DNA from: Mumia quercus
GTDB lineage: Bacteria > Actinomycetota > Actinomycetes > Propionibacteriales > Nocardioidaceae
Reading direction: 5' to 3'
NCBI RefSeq assembly: GCF_025506335.1
Contig: NZ_JANZYO010000004.1
Location: forward strand, 186,001-250,000
DNA: 64,000 bases
Made by a program: the position numbers and the translations under genes. This document shows, piece by piece, positions 16,182 to 25,790 of this stretch. The notes beneath the pieces are model-generated. The model saw only the letters and a program-made list of their open reading frames with translations, had not been told where the DNA came from and did not search any database. Position 1 is the stretch's first letter. Each line of letters starts with the position of its first letter.

Positions 16182-17842
16182 TGAGCGATGCTGTCGCAGG
16201 CGTCCTGAGCCTGCTCGCCCTGGTCGGCCTGCTGGCCCTCGCCTACCGTCCCCTCGGCGACTTCATCGCCGGTACCCTCGAGAGCCCGCGCCACAGCCGT
16301 CTCGAACGCCCGCTCTACCGGCTCGCCGGCGTCAACCCCGACGCCGCGCAGAGCACACGCTCGTACGCGCTCGCCGTCGTCGGGTTCTCCGTCGTCAGCC
16401 TCGCGCTCCTCTTCCTCCTGCTCGTCCTGCAGTCGTTCCTGCCGTACGCGCGGGGACAGGCGGGCATGCCGTGGGACATGGCCCTCAACACCGCCGTGTC
16501 GTTCGTGACCAACACCAACTGGCAGTCGTACGCAGGCGAGTCGACGCTGGGGTGGACGGCGCAGGCGGCAGGTCTCGCCGTCCAGAACTTCGTCTCGGCG
16601 GCCGTCGGCATCTCCGTCGCCGTGGCGCTCATCCGTGGCTTCACGAGAAACCGGACCGACCAGCTCGGCAACTTCTGGGTCGACCTCGTCCGCGTGACCC
16701 TGCGGGTCCTCCTCCCGATCGCCTTCGTCGGTGCGGTGCTCCTCGTCGTCGCCGGGACCGTGCAGAGCTTCTCGTCCGACCAGGTCGTGGACACGCTGAC
16801 CGGCGGCCAGCAGACGATCACGACCGGCCCGGCGGCGAGCCAGGAGGCGATCAAGGAGCTGGGCACCAACGGCGGAGGCTTCTACAACGCCAACTCGGCC
16901 CACCCGTTCGAGAACCCGAACGGCTTCTCGAACCTGCTCGAGATCTTCCTCATCCTCCTCATCCCCGTCGCGCTCACCCGCACGCTCGGGACCATGCTGG
17001 GCAACCGCCGGCAGGGGTACGCGGTGCTGGGCGCGATGACGGCGCTGATCGTGACGTCGCTGGCGATCACCACCTGGGCCGAGGTCGGGGCCCACGGGCA
17101 GGCAGCGCAGGCGGCCGGCGCGGCGATGGAGGGCAAGGAGACACGGTTCGGCGAGTGGGCCTCCGCCCTCTTCGCGACGGCGACCACCGGCACCTCGACC
17201 GGTGCGGTCAACTCGGCGCACGACTCCTTCACCCCGGCCGGCGGCGGCGCCGTCCTCGTCAACATGATGCTCGGCGAGGTGTCGCCGGGCGGTGTCGGCG
17301 CGGGCATCTACGGGATCCTCGTCATGGCGATCCTCGCCGTGTTCGTCGCGGGGCTCATGGTCGGGCGCACGCCGGAGCTGCTCGGCAAGAAGATCCGCTC
17401 GACCGAGATGCGCTACGTGGCGCTCTACACCCTGACGACTCCCGCGCTCGTGCTCGTCGGGGTCGGGATCGCGATCGCCCTGCCGAGCACCGCCGACGCG
17501 ATGGGCAACCCGGGCGGCCACGGCTTCACGGAGGTCGTCTACGCGTTCACCTCCGCGGCGAACAACAACGGCAGCGCGTTCGGCGGGATCACCGTCACCT
17601 CGACCTTCTTCCAGCTCATGCTGGCCGGCGCGATGCTCCTCGGCAGGTTCGTCCCGATCCTGTTCGTCCTGGCGCTCGCGGGCTCGCTGGCACGGCAGGG
17701 CAAGGTCCCGGCCACCACCGGGACGCTGCCCACCCACACTCCCCTGTTCGCGGGCCTGCTGGTCGGGGTCATCCTCGTGATGACCGGCCTGACCTACTTC
17801 CCCGCGCTCGCTCTCGGTCCGATCGCGGAGGCCCTCGCATGA
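16181..17842 (+). CDS. kdpA: Potassium-transporting ATPase, K+-binding subunit KdpA
   Basis: A 553-residue channel-like subunit that selects and carries K+. The four pore-loop filter regions are visible: [50 protein letters not shown] and [14 protein letters not shown]. About ten membrane helices, normal family length. It overlaps kdpF by one base and kdpB by four. Confidence 0.97.
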   Translation: MSDAVAGVLSLLALVGLLALAYRPLGDFIAGTLESPRHSRLERPLYRLAGVNPDAAQSTRSYALAVVGFSVVSLALLFLLLVLQSFLPYARGQAGMPWDMALNTAVSFVTNTNWQSYAGESTLGWTAQAAGLAVQNFVSAAVGISVAVALIRGFTRNRTDQLGNFWVDLVRVTLRVLLPIAFVGAVLLVVAGTVQSFSSDQVVDTLTGGQQTITTGPAASQEAIKELGTNGGGFYNANSAHPFENPNGFSNLLEIFLILLIPVALTRTLGTMLGNRRQGYAVLGAMTALIVTSLAITTWAEVGAHGQAAQAAGAAMEGKETRFGEWASALFATATTGTSTGAVNSAHDSFTPAGGGAVLVNMMLGEVSPGGVGAGIYGILVMAILAVFVAGLMVGRTPELLGKKIRSTEMRYVALYTLTTPALVLVGVGIAIALPSTADAMGNPGGHGFTEVVYAFTSAANNNGSAFGGITVTSTFFQLMLAGAMLLGRFVPILFVLALAGSLARQGKVPATTGTLPTHTPLFAGLLVGVILVMTGLTYFPALALGPIAEALA

Positions 17843-19845
17843 CCCTCTCCCTGCTCGTGCGCCAGCTGCCGACGGCGCTGGCCAAGCTCGACCCGCGCCA
17901 CATGTGGCGCAACCCGGTGATGTTCGTGGTCCTCGTCGGGTCGGTCCTCACCACGGTCCTCGCGGTCGCCGACCCCGACGGCTTCACGGTCGCGATCGCG
18001 GCCTGGCTGTGGCTGACCGTCCTCTTCGGCAACCTCGCCGAGGCGGTCGCCGAAGGCCGCGGCAAGGCGCAGGCCGCCTCGCTGCGTGCCGCGCGCAAGG
18101 ACACGGTCGCGCGTCGCCTCGAGCGCGACGGCTCCGTGACGGAGGTGCCGGGCACCGACCTCGTGGTCGGCGACCGGGTCGTCGTGGAGGCCGGCGAGGT
18201 GATCCCCGGTGACGGCGACGTCGTCGAGGGCATCGCCTCGGTCGACGAGTCGGCGATCACGGGCGAGTCGGCACCGGTGATCCGCGAGGCCGGCGGCGAC
18301 CGGTCCGCCGTGACGGGCGGCACCACCGTGCTCTCGGACCGGATCGTCGTGAAGATCACCGCCGCCCCCGGCAGCACGTTCCTCGACACGATGATCGCGC
18401 TGGTCGAGGGCACCTCCCGGCGCAAGACCCCCAACGAGAACGCGCTGACGATCCTCCTGTCCAGCCTCACGATCGTCTTCCTCCTCGCCGTGGCGACGCT
18501 GGCTCCGATGGCCGACTACGCCGGCGCCCCGCAGCGCACGGTCGTCCTGGTGGCGCTTCTGGTGTGCCTGATCCCGACCACGATCGGCGCGCTGCTCTCG
18601 GCGATCGGCATCGCCGGCATGGACCGCCTGGTCAGGGTGAACGTCCTCGCGATGTCGGGCCGGGCCGTCGAGGCGGCCGGTGACGTCGGCACGCTGCTGC
18701 TCGACAAGACGGGCACGATCACGTACGGCAACCGTCGCGCCACGTCGTTCGTCGCCCAGGCGGGCGTCGACCCGGAGCTGCTGCGCGACACCGCCCGGCT
18801 GTCCAGCCTGGCCGACCCCACGCCCGAGGGCCGCTCGATCGTCGAGCTCGCGCTGGAGCAGGGCGCACCCGACGTACCGCTGCCGGCGGGCGCGGAGATC
18901 GTCGCGTTCTCCGCGACGACGCGGATGTCCGGACTGGATCTGGCAGACGGGACGGTGGTGCGCAAGGGCGCCGCGTCGGCGGTCCTCGCGTGGCTCGACC
19001 GGACCTCGCTGCCGCCGAGCGTCGAGTCCGCCGTCGCGCACATCAGCGCGGACGGGGGCACGCCGCTGGTGGTGGCCGTACGACGCCCCGGCGAGGCCGG
19101 GCAGATCCTCGGCGTGGTCCACCTCAAGGACGTCGTCAAGCCGGGCATGGCCGAACGGTTCGCCGAGCTGCGGCGGATGGGTATCCGCACCGTCATGGTG
19201 ACCGGCGACAACGCGATCACCGCCAAGGCGATCGCGGCCGAGGCCGGGGTCGACGACGTCCTCGCCGAGGCGACGCCCGAGGAGAAGATGGCCTTCATCC
19301 GCCAGGAGCAGGCCGGCGGGCGGCTCGTCGCGATGACCGGAGACGGCACGAACGACGCCCCCGCGCTCGCGGCGGCCGACGTCGGCGTCGCGATGAGCTC
19401 GGGTACGTCGGCGGCGAAGGAGGCCGGCAACATGGTCGACCTCGACTCCGACCCGACGAAGCTCATCGACATCGTCGAGATCGGCAAGCAGCTGCTCATC
19501 ACCCGGGGAGCGCTGACGACGTTCTCGGTCGCGAACGACGTCGCCAAGTACTTCGCGATCATCCCCGCGATGCTCGTCGCCGCGTACCCGAGCCTGGAGG
19601 CGCTGGACGTCATGCGGCTGCACAGCCCGGAGTCCGCGATCCTCTCGGCCGTCATCTTCAACGCGCTCGTCATCGTCGCGCTGATCCCGCTGTCGCTGCG
19701 GGGCGTCGCGTACCGGGTCGCCACGGCGGCCGGCCTGCTGCGGCGCAACCTCCTGGTCTACGGGCTGGGCGGTCTCGTCGTGCCCTTCGTCGGGATCAAG
19801 CTCGTCGACCTCCTCCTCTCCAGCCTGTTCGGCTCCGCGCTGTGA
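17839..19845 (+). CDS. kdpB: Potassium-transporting P-type ATPase KdpB
   Basis: A 668-residue P-type ATPase that hydrolyses ATP to drive K+ import through KdpA. The phosphorylated Asp289 is in [13 protein letters not shown]; the actuator motif is [10 protein letters not shown] and the hinge motif is [13 protein letters not shown]. Full family length with seven predicted helices. ATG 17839 forms an ATGA overlap with the kdpA stop. It is followed 20 bases later by kdpC. Confidence 0.97.
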   Translation: MTLSLLVRQLPTALAKLDPRHMWRNPVMFVVLVGSVLTTVLAVADPDGFTVAIAAWLWLTVLFGNLAEAVAEGRGKAQAASLRAARKDTVARRLERDGSVTEVPGTDLVVGDRVVVEAGEVIPGDGDVVEGIASVDESAITGESAPVIREAGGDRSAVTGGTTVLSDRIVVKITAAPGSTFLDTMIALVEGTSRRKTPNENALTILLSSLTIVFLLAVATLAPMADYAGAPQRTVVLVALLVCLIPTTIGALLSAIGIAGMDRLVRVNVLAMSGRAVEAAGDVGTLLLDKTGTITYGNRRATSFVAQAGVDPELLRDTARLSSLADPTPEGRSIVELALEQGAPDVPLPAGAEIVAFSATTRMSGLDLADGTVVRKGAASAVLAWLDRTSLPPSVESAVAHISADGGTPLVVAVRRPGEAGQILGVVHLKDVVKPGMAERFAELRRMGIRTVMVTGDNAITAKAIAAEAGVDDVLAEATPEEKMAFIRQEQAGGRLVAMTGDGTNDAPALAAADVGVAMSSGTSAAKEAGNMVDLDSDPTKLIDIVEIGKQLLITRGALTTFSVANDVAKYFAIIPAMLVAAYPSLEALDVMRLHSPESAILSAVIFNALVIVALIPLSLRGVAYRVATAAGLLRRNLLVYGLGGLVVPFVGIKLVDLLLSSLFGSAL

Positions 19846-19865
19846 GCCACACGGAAGGCACCCGC

Positions 19866-20510
19866 ATGAACACCACCACCTCCGCCCCCACCGACCACGA
19901 CTCCAGCCCCGTCCTCTCGCGGACCCCGTTCGCCACCGGGCTGCTGCGGCAGACCGCGACCGGCCTGCGGATCCTCCTCGTCCTCACGGTGATCCTGGGG
20001 ATCGGCTACCCCGCCGCCGTCTGGGCCGTCGGCCAGGTCGTCGCGGCCGACCGCGCGAACGGACAGATCGTCGAGGTCGACGGGCAGCCGGTCGGCTCTG
20101 CCCTCCTCGGTCAGACCTTCGACGACCCCGGGCTCTTCCACACCCGCCCCTCGGCCGCGGAGTACGACGGCCTGGCGAGCGCCGCGTCCAACCTGGGACC
20201 GTCGAACCCCGACCTCCTCGCGGCGATCGAGGAGCGCCGGGCGGCGGTGGCCGAAGAGGAGGGCGTCGACCCCACCGACGTCCCTGCCGACGCACTCACC
20301 GCCTCAGGCTCCGGCCTCGACCCGCACATCTCGCCGGCGTACGCCGATCTCCAGGTCGCCCGTGTCGCGCGGGCCCAGGGCCTGGACCCGTCCGCCGTGC
20401 GGGAGCTGGTCGCCGAGCACACCGATGGGCGGACGCTGGGGTTCCTCGGTGAGGAGGGTGTGAACGTGCTGCTGCTCAACATCGCGGTCCTCGACGCCGT
20501 GCAGGGCTGA
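19866..20510 (+). CDS. kdpC: Potassium-transporting ATPase subunit KdpC
   Basis: A 214-residue subunit with one N-terminal membrane helix (about residues 33-54, ILLVLTVILGIGYPAAVWAVG) and a soluble domain; it holds the complex together and assists ATP binding. Family motifs are GSALLGQTFDDPGLFHTRPS and ASGSGLDPHISPAYADLQ. The N-terminal extension before the helix is typical of actinobacterial KdpC. kdpD begins five bases after the stop. Confidence 0.96.
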   Translation: MNTTTSAPTDHDSSPVLSRTPFATGLLRQTATGLRILLVLTVILGIGYPAAVWAVGQVVAADRANGQIVEVDGQPVGSALLGQTFDDPGLFHTRPSAAEYDGLASAASNLGPSNPDLLAAIEERRAAVAEEEGVDPTDVPADALTASGSGLDPHISPAYADLQVARVARAQGLDPSAVRELVAEHTDGRTLGFLGEEGVNVLLLNIAVLDAVQG

Positions 20511-20514
20511 CAGG

Positions 20515-23067
20515 ATGGCGGGCATGGACCACCCGCCCGTCCGTCGGGGGCGGCTCCGGGTCTATCTCGGAGCCGCCCCCGGCGTGGGGAAGACGTACAA
20601 GATGCTCGACGAAGGGCGGCGTCGTGCCGAACGCGGCACCGACGTCGTCGTCGGGTACGTCGACACGCACGGGCGGGTCCACACCGCAGAGCAGCTCGAG
20701 GGTCTCGAGATCGTGCCCCGGCAGCGGCTGGAGTACCGCGGGTCCACGTATGAGGAGATGGACCTCGCCGCGGTGCTCGCCCGGCGGCCGGAGGTGGCGC
20801 TGGTCGACGAGCTCGCCCACACCAACGTCGTGGGGGCCGGCTACACGAAACGGTGGGAAGACGTCGAGGCGCTCCTCGACGCCGGCATCGACGTCGTCAC
20901 CACGGTGAACGTCCAGCACCTCGAGTCGCTCAACGACGTCGTGGAGTCGATCACCGGCATCCGCCAGCGCGAGACCGTGCCCGACCAGGTCGTGCGGGAC
21001 GCCGACGCGGTCGAGCTCGTCGACATGAGCCCTCAGGCGCTGCGTCGCCGTCTCGCCCACGGCAACGTCTACGCCGCGGACAAGGTCGACGCCGCGCTCG
21101 CCCGCTACTTCCGCGAGGGCAACCTGTCGGCGCTGCGCGAGCTCGCGCTGCTGTGGGTCGCCGACCGGGTCGACGAAGGGTTGGCCCGCTACCGCCAGCA
21201 GCACCGCATCGACGCGACGTGGGCCACCCGGGAGCGGATCGTCGTCGCGGTGACGGGCGGCCCGGAGTCGGCCACGCTGCTGCGCAGGGCCGCGCTCATC
21301 GCGGGCCGGACGACAGGGGGCGAGTGGATGGCGGTCTACGTGACCCGCCGCGACGGACTGTCAGGGACCTCGCCCGACCAGCTCGCCGAGCAGCACGCCA
21401 TGGTGCGCGACATGGGCGGCAGCTTCCACACCGTCGTCGCGGACGACGTCGCGGCGGGTCTCCTCGCGTTCGCCCGCGCCGAGAACGCCTCCCAGATCCT
21501 CATCGGCGCGTCGCGGCGCCCCCGATGGTCGGCGGCGCTGCGCCCGGGCGTCGGGGAGCGCGTGATCGCGGGCTCCGGCGACATCGACGTGCACATCGTG
21601 AGCCACGACCAGGCGCGCCGCGGGTCGCGCGAGCGGGAGAGACGTCCCGACCTCGGCCGCGGCCGTACCGTGCTCGGGTACGTCCTCGGCGTGCTCGCCC
21701 CCGTCGTCACCGCGCTGGTGCTCGACGCGACCGGCGACGTCCACGACCTCACGCTCGAGTCGATGCTCATGCTGAGCGTGGTCGTCGTGGTCGCCCTGGT
21801 GGGCGGGCTGGTCCCGGCCATGGTCGCCGCGGTGCTGTCCGCACTCCTCCTCAACTGGTTCTTCGTCGCTCCCGTGCAGACCCTCACGATCGCGCAGGGA
21901 CAGTACGTCCTCGTGATCGCCGTCTTCGTCGTCGTCGGCCTCGCGGTCGCGTCGGTCGTCGACCTGGCCGCCGGGCGCGCCGCGCAGGCCCGCCGCGCCT
22001 CGGCAGAGGCTGACGCCCTCTCGGTCCTCTCGCACAGCCTGCTCCAGGCCGGGGAGAGCCTGCCCGAGCTCCTGTCCCAGGCGACCGAGGTGTTCGGGAT
22101 GCGGGGAGCGGCCATCCTCACCCGGACGAACGGCGGTTGGACGACGTCGGTCGCGTACGGCGACGCCCCGCGGAGCGTCGGGGACGCCGACGTCGACGTG
22201 CCGATCGACGAGACGACGCTGCTCGTCCTTCGGGGGCGCACGCTGGACGCCTCCGACCGCCGGCTCGTCACCGCGTACGCGGCGCACGCGGGCGTCGTCA
22301 TCGAGCGGACGGCCGCGGCCGAGGAGCATGCGAGGGCCCACGAGCTGGCCGAGGCCGACCGGACCCGTACGGCGCTGCTGGCCGCCGTCTCGCACGACCT
22401 GCGCAGCCCGCTGGCCGCGATCAAGGCGGCCGTCACGAGCCTGCGCAACGACGCGATCACCTGGTCCGAGGAGGACGAGGCCGAGCTGCTGATGACGATC
22501 GAGGAGTCGGCCGACCGCCTGGACGCGCTGGTCGCGAACCTCCTCGACATGAGCCGCCTGCGCACCGGGGCGCTCAGCGTGCACGCCACCGACGTCGACG
22601 TGGTCGAGCTGGCGCGCCTGGCGGTCGCCCCGCTCACCGACGCCGAGCGGGTGGAGGTGCGCGGTGAGCACGACGTCCCGCCGGCGCACGCGGACCCGGG
22701 TCTGCTCGAACGCGTCCTGGCCAACCTGTGCGAGAACGCGCTGAAGCACACCTCGAGCCGTGTCCTGGTCCAGGTCTCGAGCTACGTCGAGGCGGACGGG
22801 GACCCGCGGACCTGTGTCCGTGTCGTCGACCACGGGCCCGGAGTGGCCGATGCCGACCTCGCCCGGCTCTTCGCGCCCTTCCAACGGCTCGGCGATGTGC
22901 CGCAGGGAGACGGCGTCGGGCTCGGCCTCGCTGTCGCGCGCGGTCTCACCGAGGCCATGTCCGGTCGGCTGGACGCCGAGGAGACGCCCGGTGGCGGGCT
23001 CACGTTCGTGCTGACCCTGCCCCAGGCCGTCACAGGGACGACGGCGCCACCGGAGGAGAGACGATGA
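20515..23067 (+). CDS. kdpD: Sensor histidine kinase KdpD
   Basis: An 850-residue kinase with the full KdpD layout. First comes the cytosolic KdpD domain with Walker A GAAPGVGKTYKML and the ELAHTN motif, then a Usp-like domain (about 240-370). Four membrane helices with little periplasm follow (about 385-490), then GAF and HisKA regions with the phosphorylated His627 in VSHDLRSPLAAIKA. The ATPase domain shows NLCENALKHTS, DHGPGVADADL and GVGLGLAVARGL. It senses K+ limitation and phosphorylates KdpE. ATG 20524 is an alternative start. Confidence 0.96.
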   Translation: MAGMDHPPVRRGRLRVYLGAAPGVGKTYKMLDEGRRRAERGTDVVVGYVDTHGRVHTAEQLEGLEIVPRQRLEYRGSTYEEMDLAAVLARRPEVALVDELAHTNVVGAGYTKRWEDVEALLDAGIDVVTTVNVQHLESLNDVVESITGIRQRETVPDQVVRDADAVELVDMSPQALRRRLAHGNVYAADKVDAALARYFREGNLSALRELALLWVADRVDEGLARYRQQHRIDATWATRERIVVAVTGGPESATLLRRAALIAGRTTGGEWMAVYVTRRDGLSGTSPDQLAEQHAMVRDMGGSFHTVVADDVAAGLLAFARAENASQILIGASRRPRWSAALRPGVGERVIAGSGDIDVHIVSHDQARRGSRERERRPDLGRGRTVLGYVLGVLAPVVTALVLDATGDVHDLTLESMLMLSVVVVVALVGGLVPAMVAAVLSALLLNWFFVAPVQTLTIAQGQYVLVIAVFVVVGLAVASVVDLAAGRAAQARRASAEADALSVLSHSLLQAGESLPELLSQATEVFGMRGAAILTRTNGGWTTSVAYGDAPRSVGDADVDVPIDETTLLVLRGRTLDASDRRLVTAYAAHAGVVIERTAAAEEHARAHELAEADRTRTALLAAVSHDLRSPLAAIKAAVTSLRNDAITWSEEDEAELLMTIEESADRLDALVANLLDMSRLRTGALSVHATDVDVVELARLAVAPLTDAERVEVRGEHDVPPAHADPGLLERVLANLCENALKHTSSRVLVQVSSYVEADGDPRTCVRVVDHGPGVADADLARLFAPFQRLGDVPQGDGVGLGLAVARGLTEAMSGRLDAEETPGGGLTFVLTLPQAVTGTTAPPEERR

Positions 23068-23741
23068 CGTTCGTGCTGGTGGTCGACGACGACCCCGCGA
23101 TCCTGCGGACCCTGCGGATCAACCTGCGTGCGCGCGACTACGAGGTCGAGACCGCCGGCGACGGCCGGTCGGCGCTGCAGGTCGTGGCCGAGCGGGAGCC
23201 CGACGCCGTCCTCCTGGACCTCGGGCTCCCCGACCTCGGTGGTGTCGCCGTGATCCGCCGGATCCGTCAGAGCAGCGCGGTGCCGATCGTGGTGCTGTCG
23301 GCCCGCCACGAGTCCGACGACAAGGTCGAGGCCCTCGACGCAGGCGCCGACGACTACGTCACGAAGCCCTTCGGCATGGAGGAGCTGCTGGCCCGCCTGC
23401 GCGCCGCCGTGCGCCGCGGCGCTCCTGCCGCGTCGGCGACCGAGCGCGTCGTCGTCGGCGACCTCGTCCTCGACGTCGACGACAGCACGGCGACGAAGGA
23501 CGGTGCGGAGGTCCACCTGACGCCGACCGAGTGGCGGATCGTCGGCGCGCTGGTCCGACGGCGCGGGCGGCTCGTCCGGCAGGCCGAGCTGCTCCGCGAG
23601 GTGTGGGGCCCCGCGTACGAGCGCGAGACCCACTACCTGCGGGTCTATCTCGCGCAGATCCGCCGCAAGCTGGAGGACGACCCGGCCCGCCCGGCGTACT
23701 TCGTCACCGAGCCGGGACTGGGCTACCGCTTCGTCGGGTGA
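23064..23741 (+). CDS. kdpE: Response regulator KdpE
   Basis: A 225-residue OmpR-family regulator. The receiver domain has the acidic pair in VVDDDPAI, phospho-acceptor Asp52 in LLDLGLPD and Lys101 in VTKPFG. The C-terminal winged helix ends with RETHYLRVYLAQIRRKLED and GLGYRFVG. ATG 23064 overlaps the kdpD stop by four bases and has GGAGGAGAG upstream. It should activate kdpFABC through the direct repeats at 16015-16052. Confidence 0.96.
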   Translation: MTFVLVVDDDPAILRTLRINLRARDYEVETAGDGRSALQVVAEREPDAVLLDLGLPDLGGVAVIRRIRQSSAVPIVVLSARHESDDKVEALDAGADDYVTKPFGMEELLARLRAAVRRGAPAASATERVVVGDLVLDVDDSTATKDGAEVHLTPTEWRIVGALVRRRGRLVRQAELLREVWGPAYERETHYLRVYLAQIRRKLEDDPARPAYFVTEPGLGYRFVG

Positions 23742-23744
23742 GCC

Positions 23745-24134
23745 TCACCGCACGCTCGGCCTGTCGATGATCCATCGCCACGTGCCGTCGGGCTGACGGC
23801 GGGCGACCTCGCAGGTCGCGCTGCCGGCGCCGGCGCTGCGCGGGAGCACCGTCGTGGTGAGCGCGAGGTCACCCTGGACCAGCGGTCGGCGCTGCACCCC
23901 CGTCGGCATCGCGGCCTCCCGCGCGAGGACGCGCTCGTAGAAGTCGCGGATCTGCGCGTGCCCCGTCGCCACGGACCCGTCGGGGAGCTCGAGCACGGCG
24001 GACGGCTCGTACAGCGCCACCAGGCCGTCGAGGTCGCCAGCGTGCAGCCGGTCGGCGAGCGCGGCACCGAGCGCGTCGGGCGTGCGGGGATCGGGAGGAG
24101 TCGTCGTGAGGGGCTGCCGAGACGCGGTGGACAT
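23745..24134 (-). CDS. SnoaL-like / nuclear transport factor 2-fold protein
   Basis: A 129-residue protein with the SnoaL-like cone fold pattern: helix ALGAALADRLHAGDLDGLVALY, strand SAVLELPDGSVATGHAQIRDFYERVL, and terminal WRWIIDRPS. Such proteins are small-molecule isomerases, hydrolases or binding proteins; no substrate is visible. It converges on kdpE (3-base gap) and is divergent from the dienelactone hydrolase-like gene. Confidence 0.7.
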   Translation of the reverse strand: MSTASRQPLTTTPPDPRTPDALGAALADRLHAGDLDGLVALYEPSAVLELPDGSVATGHAQIRDFYERVLAREAAMPTGVQRRPLVQGDLALTTTVLPRSAGAGSATCEVARRQPDGTWRWIIDRPSVR

Positions 24135-24157
24135 GTGTTCGAGACTAGGTCGGGCGG

Positions 24158-24187
24158 CTGACACTTGTCGGTGCCCAGGTCTAGCGT
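24158..24187 (+). promoter_or_regulatory. Candidate leaderless promoter for the dienelactone hydrolase-like gene
   Basis: CTGACA (24158-24163), an 18-base spacer and TAGCGT (24182-24187) place the transcription start at or next to ATG 24195. No ribosome-binding site precedes the ATG, which agrees with leaderless translation. Confidence 0.4.
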
Positions 24188-24194
24188 GACGGCC

Positions 24195-24767
24195 ATGACG
24201 GAGATCGTGCTCTTCCACCACGCGCAGGGTCAGACCGAGGGCTTCCACGCGTTCGCCGACGAGCTGCGTGCCGCCGGCCACGTCGTTCACACGCCCGACT
24301 ACTACGCGGGGCGGACGTTCCCCAGCGTCGAGGAGGGCGTCGGTCACCGCGACGAGCTCGGCCACCAGGAGATGATGCGGCGCGCCGCCGCGGGCGTCGA
24401 AGGGCTTCCGTCGGAGGTCGTCTGGATGGGGATGTCGCTCGGCGTCGTCTTCGCCCAGCTCTACGCCCAGACCAGGCCAGGGGCGCTCGGCGGCCTCTTC
24501 CTCTACGGTGCGCTCCCGCCCGACGAGCTCGGCTCGGCCTGGCCCGAGGGCCTGCCTGCGCAGGTCCACGGCATGGTCGACGACCCGTGGATGGACTGGG
24601 ACGCCGAGGTCGCGACCTTCGCGGACGCCTCCGGCGCAGAGGTGTTCCGCTACCCCGGCTCCGGCCACCTGTTCGGCGAGGTCGGCAACGCCGACTACGA
24701 CGCCGAGGCCGCAGGGCTCCTGCGCGAGCGGGTCCTCGCCTTCCTCGCCGAGCGCGAGCACCGGTGA
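24195..24767 (+). CDS. Dienelactone hydrolase family protein
   Basis: A 190-residue alpha/beta hydrolase of the dienelactone hydrolase family. The elbow reads WMGMSLGVVFAQ with Ser81 where classical dienelactone hydrolases have Cys; the catalytic His is in YPGSGHLFGE, and VVHTPDYYAGRTF is the usual loop after strand 3. The Ser version suggests a general esterase rather than a true carboxymethylenebutenolidase. The stop overlaps the next GTG by four bases, so it is coupled to the YdeI-like gene. Confidence 0.8.
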   Translation: MTEIVLFHHAQGQTEGFHAFADELRAAGHVVHTPDYYAGRTFPSVEEGVGHRDELGHQEMMRRAAAGVEGLPSEVVWMGMSLGVVFAQLYAQTRPGALGGLFLYGALPPDELGSAWPEGLPAQVHGMVDDPWMDWDAEVATFADASGAEVFRYPGSGHLFGEVGNADYDAEAAGLLRERVLAFLAEREHR

Positions 24768-25348
24768 GCACGTTCGGCGACGCGCCGCGGCTGCCGGTCG
24801 ACTCGGCCGAGCAGTGGCGCGCGTGGCTGGCCGAGCACCATGACGACGCCGAGCCGGGTGTGTGGATCGTGTGGCGGCGCCGTGAGAGCGAGCGCCCCGC
24901 GCTGTCGTACGAGGCGTTGATCGAAGAGGCGCTGGCGTTCGGGTGGATCGACGGCCAGGCCAAGGGGCTCGACGACGACCACTCCATGCTCTGGATGACG
25001 CGGCGTCGTCCGGGGTCGGTCTGGAGCCGGCTGTCCAAGGAGCGCGTCACCCGCGTGGTGGAGTCTGGTCGGATGACGCCCGCGGGGCAGGCGGCGATCG
25101 ACCGCGCGAAGGCCGACGGGTCGTGGACGATCCTCGACTCCGTCGAGGCGATGGAGGTCCCCGACGACCTGGCTGCGGCGCTCGACGCCGACCCGCAGGC
25201 GCGTCGCCACTTCGACGCGTTCACGGCGGGCAGACGCAAGCAGATCCTGCGCTGGCTGGTCGATGCGAAGCGTCCCAGCACCCGCGAGAAGCGCATCGCG
25301 GAGGTGGTCCGGCTCGCGGCCCAGGGGGTCGCCGCGAACGACCGCTAG
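24764..25348 (+). CDS. YdeI/OmdA-like protein
   Basis: A 194-residue protein of the YdeI family (bacteriocin-protection or OmpD-associated). Recognisable parts are LSYEALIEEALAFGWIDGQ, WMTRRRPGSVWSRLSKERV and the C-terminal GRRKQILRWLVDAKRPSTRE followed by KRIAEVV. Biochemical role unknown. GTG 24764 overlaps the previous stop in a GTGA; the gene end overlaps the convergent VOC gene by four bases. Confidence 0.8.
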   Translation: MSTFGDAPRLPVDSAEQWRAWLAEHHDDAEPGVWIVWRRRESERPALSYEALIEEALAFGWIDGQAKGLDDDHSMLWMTRRRPGSVWSRLSKERVTRVVESGRMTPAGQAAIDRAKADGSWTILDSVEAMEVPDDLAAALDADPQARRHFDAFTAGRRKQILRWLVDAKRPSTREKRIAEVVRLAAQGVAANDR

Positions 25349-25737
25349 TTGTGCGGCTGCAAGAACTCCAGCCGGTTGCCGAACGGGTCCGCAGCGTAGA
25401 AGCGACGGTGCCCCGGGAAGGTGTCGTCCCACGTCACCTCGACGCCCGAAGCGACCAGCCGTGCGGCGACATCGTCGATGCGGGCCACGAGGATGCCCGG
25501 GTGCGCCTTGCGCGCGGGCGCGAAGTCGTCCTCGACCCCGAGGTGGATCTCGAACCCGCCGGACCGGAACCAGCAGCCACCGCGCGCCGCGAGGACGGGC
25601 GGCTTCTCGAGCTCGTGCATCCCGAGGACGTCACCCCAGAAGGCACGGCACTCCTCCTCCCCGCCCGGCGGGATCGCGAGCTGCACGTGGTGGAGGTGCA
25701 CGAACGCGAGGTGCCCCGGGTCGGAATGGTCGGTCAT
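25345..25737 (-). CDS. VOC-family (glyoxalase/bleomycin resistance) protein
   Basis: A 130-residue protein with two beta-alpha-beta-beta-beta modules. Module one begins LHHVQLAIPPGGEEECRAFWGDVLG and module two has HPGILVARIDDVAARLVASG followed by RRFYAADPFGNRLEFLQP. Candidate metal ligands are the His in HHVQ, the His in HPGI and Glu in RLEF. The substrate is unknown. ATG 25737 is preferred; GTG 25746 in the same frame is also open. Confidence 0.8.
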   Translation of the reverse strand: MTDHSDPGHLAFVHLHHVQLAIPPGGEEECRAFWGDVLGMHELEKPPVLAARGGCWFRSGGFEIHLGVEDDFAPARKAHPGILVARIDDVAARLVASGVEVTWDDTFPGHRRFYAADPFGNRLEFLQPHN

Positions 25738-25790
25738 GCCGCTCACGCTAGTGGCGGAACAGGTCGGCGGCGGAGGCGGTTGAGAAGGAC

